Positions 61,957 to 64,000 of a DNA stretch of 64,000 nt are shown here, piece by piece (position 1 is the first letter of the stretch; each line of letters opens with the position of its first letter). The notes under the pieces are model-generated. The model was not told where the DNA came from, did not search any database, and saw only the letters and a list, made by a program, of their open reading frames with translations. Origin of the DNA: an uncultured bacterium (lineage in GTDB: Bacteria > Bacteroidota > Bacteroidia > Bacteroidales > Bacteroidaceae); contig CAJMPR010000011.1 in NCBI GenBank assembly GCA_905215345.1, positions 1 to 64,000 of the forward strand. Direction: 5' to 3'. The position numbers were made by a program, and so were the translations under genes.

Positions 61957-62157
61957 ATGAATATAAATGAAGCAATAATCGGTTTGAGATACAGAGTATC
62001 GGGTGACTTGGCTAATGGTCGTTATTCAGACGGTACGCCATGTGTAGTACATGAAGATGTGGTGCGAGTGATAAAGAGAATCACAGATACCCACGTGATT
62101 TTAGAATGTGGGCGTATGTTTATCATTAATGACAATCTGAAAATAGAAGAATTTTAA
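61957..62157 (+). CDS. Small phage protein of unknown function
   Basis: A 66-residue protein (MNINEAIIGLRYRVSGDLAN; a beta pattern through TDTHVILECGRMFIINDNLK) that looks like a small SH3-like or OB-like barrel. No domain is recognised. It stands between two intergenic hairpins. Confidence 0.6.
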   Translation: MNINEAIIGLRYRVSGDLANGRYSDGTPCVVHEDVVRVIKRITDTHVILECGRMFIINDNLKIEEF

Positions 62158-62166
62158 ATTTACTCC

Positions 62167-62184
62167 GGTAGCCTTCGGGCTACC
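62167..62184 (+). repeat. Intergenic hairpin 2 with UUCG tetraloop
   Basis: GGTAGCC-TTCG-GGCTACC, a perfect 7-bp stem closed by a stable UUCG loop, 10 bases after the 66-residue gene. No T run follows, so it looks like an mRNA-stability or processing element rather than a terminator. Confidence 0.7.
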
Positions 62185-62199
62185 ATAAGCAACAATTAT

Positions 62200-62391
62200 A
62201 TGGAAACAAGTTATTCAAAGAATGGGAAAACCGTTACTGTCAGTGAAAGATACAACGGTAATAAGAAGGTGATTCAATTATATTATTGGTATGATAGCAA
62301 ACCCCGCGTGAACGGGTGTGTCCTTCCGGTTTCTAACTGTACCACAGAGAGAGGTGCAATGATAAAAATTAATAAATTTCTAAATTCATAA
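62200..62391 (+). CDS. Small phage protein of unknown function
   Basis: A 63-residue protein (METSYSKNGKTVTVSERYNG... YYWYDSKPRVNGCV). It appears beta-rich; no family recognised. Its leader contains the ataagcaacaat word common to these genes' starts. Confidence 0.6.
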   Translation: METSYSKNGKTVTVSERYNGNKKVIQLYYWYDSKPRVNGCVLPVSNCTTERGAMIKINKFLNS

Positions 62392-62401
62392 ATAAGGCAA
62401 C

Positions 62402-62422
62402 GCCCTGCCTAACCAACAGGGC
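62402..62422 (+). repeat. Intergenic hairpin 3 of the early unit
   Basis: GCCCTG (62402-62407) pairs with CAGGGC (62417-62422) with a 9-nt loop, 10 bases after the 63-residue gene. Confidence 0.5.
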
Positions 62423-62440
62423 ACAATCCACAACAACATT

Positions 62441-63586
62441 ATGGAAACAATTTTAATCAATGAACATCAGCAAGGTTTGAATGAAGTAGTAATCAACAAA
62501 GTTCAATCAATGATTGAGGGGAAACGCCCCGGTGTAGAAAGTGCAATCGAACGCCTTCTTGAAGAAGGAAAAATTGCACAAGATTTCATTGCGCCTATCG
62601 GCGTAAATTTAAGAATGAACGAATGCGAGCCTGTAATCACCTTTTCCGCAAACGGTCATGTTCAAATGAATATGAAGGAAGGTGATTTCACCTTACACGA
62701 CAATGCCGTGAACCAAATTGCCGAAAAAATGAATATCCCGGCAAAATATCTTCGCGAGCTTGCGGCAGGTGATGAATGGAAGAGAAAGTTATGCGCCAAT
62801 ATAATGAATGAGCATTCCAGTTGGACGCAAAGAACCCGCGTGCTTGTTCGGGCGGTCGGTAATGAAGTGCGTGGCGTTCTCTCTGATTCATACCGGAGAC
62901 TAAATTCAGTTGATATTCTTACTGCTTTCATCCAAGAAGCCGGAAATCAAGGTGCTGTAATGGCTGACGCATTTATGAATGACACAAAGGTGTGGTGTGA
63001 AACCATACTGCCAACCCCGATTGAAATACCAACCAAGAAGAACGGAATTGTAACCATATTCGCCGGAGCGCGTTTCTCCACTTCCGACTATGGAGACGGT
63101 TCAGTTGATATGAGAGCTTTCTTGCTTAATGGTGCTTGTCTCAACGGTATGGTTCGGGAATCTGTAATGCGTCAAGTTCATATTGGTTCCCGCCTTCCTG
63201 ATACAATCGCATTGTCAAAGAAGACATACGAGCTTGACACGAAAACAACAGTTTCCGCTATCAAAGACCTAACCAAAGGTTTGTATGCCAAAGATACAAT
63301 CATGCAGAAGGCAATCGAAATTCAAGGTGCTTCGGAAATTGATGTTGATTTTGATAAGGAACTGAAAGGATTAGTGCAACGTGGGGCATTACTGAAGAAC
63401 GAAAGCCGGGAAGTTGAAAAGCTGTTGATGAATAATAATCCCGACGACGGTGTTGTAGGCGGTGCAACCCTTTGGAAACTTACACAAGGGATTACAGCAT
63501 TTGCAAGGGAGCAAACCCCAGCACGAAGTAGAGAGCTACACGAAATATCAGGGCAGCTAATGAATAGAGTTAAGGTCGAAGCATGA
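62441..63586 (+). CDS. DUF932 phage protein
   Basis: A 381-residue protein of the DUF932/phage-plasmid-like family, which is frequent in phages and mobile elements and often lies near DNA-processing genes. Blocks typical of the family are visible: VLVRAVGNEVRGVLSDSYRR (about 132-151), KVWCETILPTPIEIP and DGSVDMRAFLLNG. The biochemical role is not known; involvement in phage DNA or replication is inference. It is followed by a strong terminator. Confidence 0.85.
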   Translation: METILINEHQQGLNEVVINKVQSMIEGKRPGVESAIERLLEEGKIAQDFIAPIGVNLRMNECEPVITFSANGHVQMNMKEGDFTLHDNAVNQIAEKMNIPAKYLRELAAGDEWKRKLCANIMNEHSSWTQRTRVLVRAVGNEVRGVLSDSYRRLNSVDILTAFIQEAGNQGAVMADAFMNDTKVWCETILPTPIEIPTKKNGIVTIFAGARFSTSDYGDGSVDMRAFLLNGACLNGMVRESVMRQVHIGSRLPDTIALSKKTYELDTKTTVSAIKDLTKGLYAKDTIMQKAIEIQGASEIDVDFDKELKGLVQRGALLKNESREVEKLLMNNNPDDGVVGGATLWKLTQGITAFAREQTPARSRELHEISGQLMNRVKVEA

Positions 63587-63612
63587 GAGTTGAAAAAATG
63601 ACAAAAGAAGAA

Positions 63613-63648
63613 GGGGAACGGGCAAGTTGCACCGTTTCCCCGCTTTTT
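63613..63648 (+). terminator. Terminator of the early unit
   Basis: GGGGAACGG (63613-63621) pairs with CCGTTTCCCC (63632-63641), one bulged base, followed by five T. It lies 27 bp after the DUF932 stop. Confidence 0.85.
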
Positions 63649-63765
63649 ATAAAACGGGTAGAATAAGAAGTTCCATGACACCTTTTTCCTTTGCTCTTTC
63701 GCAAAGTTAGGTTCATTCCTGATAAAGTACCTATGTTTTGAACGAAAGTATCAGAAATCAAAGAA

Positions 63766-64000
63766 ATGAAGAAAATAACTAAGTCATACATCATCAAAGT
63801 AATATTTCCTGCTCCGGTAGAAGGAAAAAGGGAACATTTCTTTGGCTCGCTGGCTGCTATTTATGAGAAGTTCACGCCGTTTCAAATTGGCTGTAAACTT
63901 CCTACTTTATGGAAAGCTGGCATTGAGCCGGGAACCCCAAAGAAAACAAGTAAATGCACTATTTCAAAACATGAGGTAGTGCGTAAAGAACAACAAAAAA
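63766..64000 (+). CDS. Phage protein, cut by the window edge
   Basis: An open frame from ATG at 63766 to the end (MKKITKSYIIKVIFPAPVEG ... 78 codons visible). It is basic, with one LWKAGIEPGTPKK stretch; no family recognised. It follows a gap (63649-63765) that holds no clear consensus promoter. Confidence 0.6.
   Translation, partial: MKKITKSYIIKVIFPAPVEGKREHFFGSLAAIYEKFTPFQIGCKLPTLWKAGIEPGTPKKTSKCTISKHEVVRKEQQK

Larger units (their letters stand above)
39440..64000. mobile_element. Integrated tailed-phage genome (prophage), left part
   Basis: From the 3' end of tRNA-Pro to the window edge every gene is phage-type: integrase, lysis cassette, tail, head and early genes. The exact left attachment core is unknown but probably lies in the T arm/acceptor 3' strand of the tRNA; the duplicate at the right end is outside the window. 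The long tape measure and a Dit-like protein indicate a long, non-contractile (siphovirus) tail; no sheath gene is seen. The module is intact enough to look inducible. Terminase, portal, repressor and replication genes are not in view. Confidence 0.93.

Noticed and set aside
63583..63666. 27-codon frame overlapping the DUF932 stop
   Set aside because: It reads through the terminator hairpin and has no coding character.
39440..64000. Alternative genetic code (TGA as sense) in the phage
   Set aside because: Major genes end cleanly and use TGG for Trp; only one 56-codon frame has an internal TGA.
1..64000. CRISPR array or insertion sequence
   Set aside because: No regularly spaced identical repeats of suitable length and no transposase gene were seen; the 21-bp repeats near 15300 have no spacers.

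Overview
The window is a stretch of Bacteroides chromosome (Bacteroidales) with the left part of an integrated tailed-phage genome at its right end. The host assignment rests on Bacteroides-type promoters (TTTG, about 20 bp, TAnnTTTG), a class A beta-lactamase of the CblA/CepA type, a serine palmitoyltransferase (sphingolipid synthesis), a short AMP nucleosidase, and AT-rich leaders with little Shine-Dalgarno signal. The species cannot be fixed from the sequence alone.

Layout, host part (1-39461). A partial tRNA-Arg(ACG) and its terminator open the window. A repeat-rich gap follows, then core genes: dapA, ligA, trmD, pyrD-pyrK, an XRE regulator beside a 0.8 kb AT-rich gap, holA and an AMP nucleosidase, and a small HsdR-N-type nuclease-fold protein. 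Next come a class A beta-lactamase, a tripartite RND efflux system (outer-membrane factor, adaptor, pump), a C4 zinc-ribbon protein and a Nif3-like protein. Bases 19000-25680 are an AT-rich accessory island: a transglutaminase-like lipoprotein, an O-antigen-ligase/TPR membrane protein broken by a one-base change in a T7 tract, a metalloprotease-like lipoprotein, and a small secreted protein followed by a decayed tandem copy. Core genes resume with a fetA-fetB-type exporter and a 4Fe-4S-type DUF2148 protein. They continue with agmatine deiminase plus N-carbamoylputrescine amidase (agmatine to putrescine), gtrA, aspS, a large sensor kinase, a lipid kinase, serine palmitoyltransferase, an M48 protease, a membrane protein and tRNA-Pro(TGG).

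Layout, prophage (about 39440 to beyond 64000). A tyrosine integrase lies just downstream of tRNA-Pro, so the tRNA 3' end is the likely attachment site; the other end is outside the window. The late genes are on the minus strand. In transcription order they are scaffold, head-decoration candidate, major capsid, four connector/completion proteins, tail tube with a BACON-type domain, tail-assembly chaperone with a probable programmed -1 frameshift, and tape measure. They continue with a Dit-like protein, two fibre proteins, a small membrane HExxH protein, a tail-tip protein, two unknowns, holin, GH108-type endolysin and a unimolecular-spanin-like lipoprotein. Divergent plus-strand early-type genes follow, including a DUF932 protein. 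No terminase, portal or repressor is visible, so those genes must lie to the right.

The most interesting signals are in the prophage. A 19-bp palindrome (GTGCTTA, 5 bp, TAAGCAC) recurs at four transcription-unit starts. A compact tRNA-like element fills the gap between the tail-tube and chaperone genes. There is also a frameshift heptamer in the chaperone gene, a small gene interrupted by TGA, and a one-protein spanin candidate in a Bacteroides lysis cassette.
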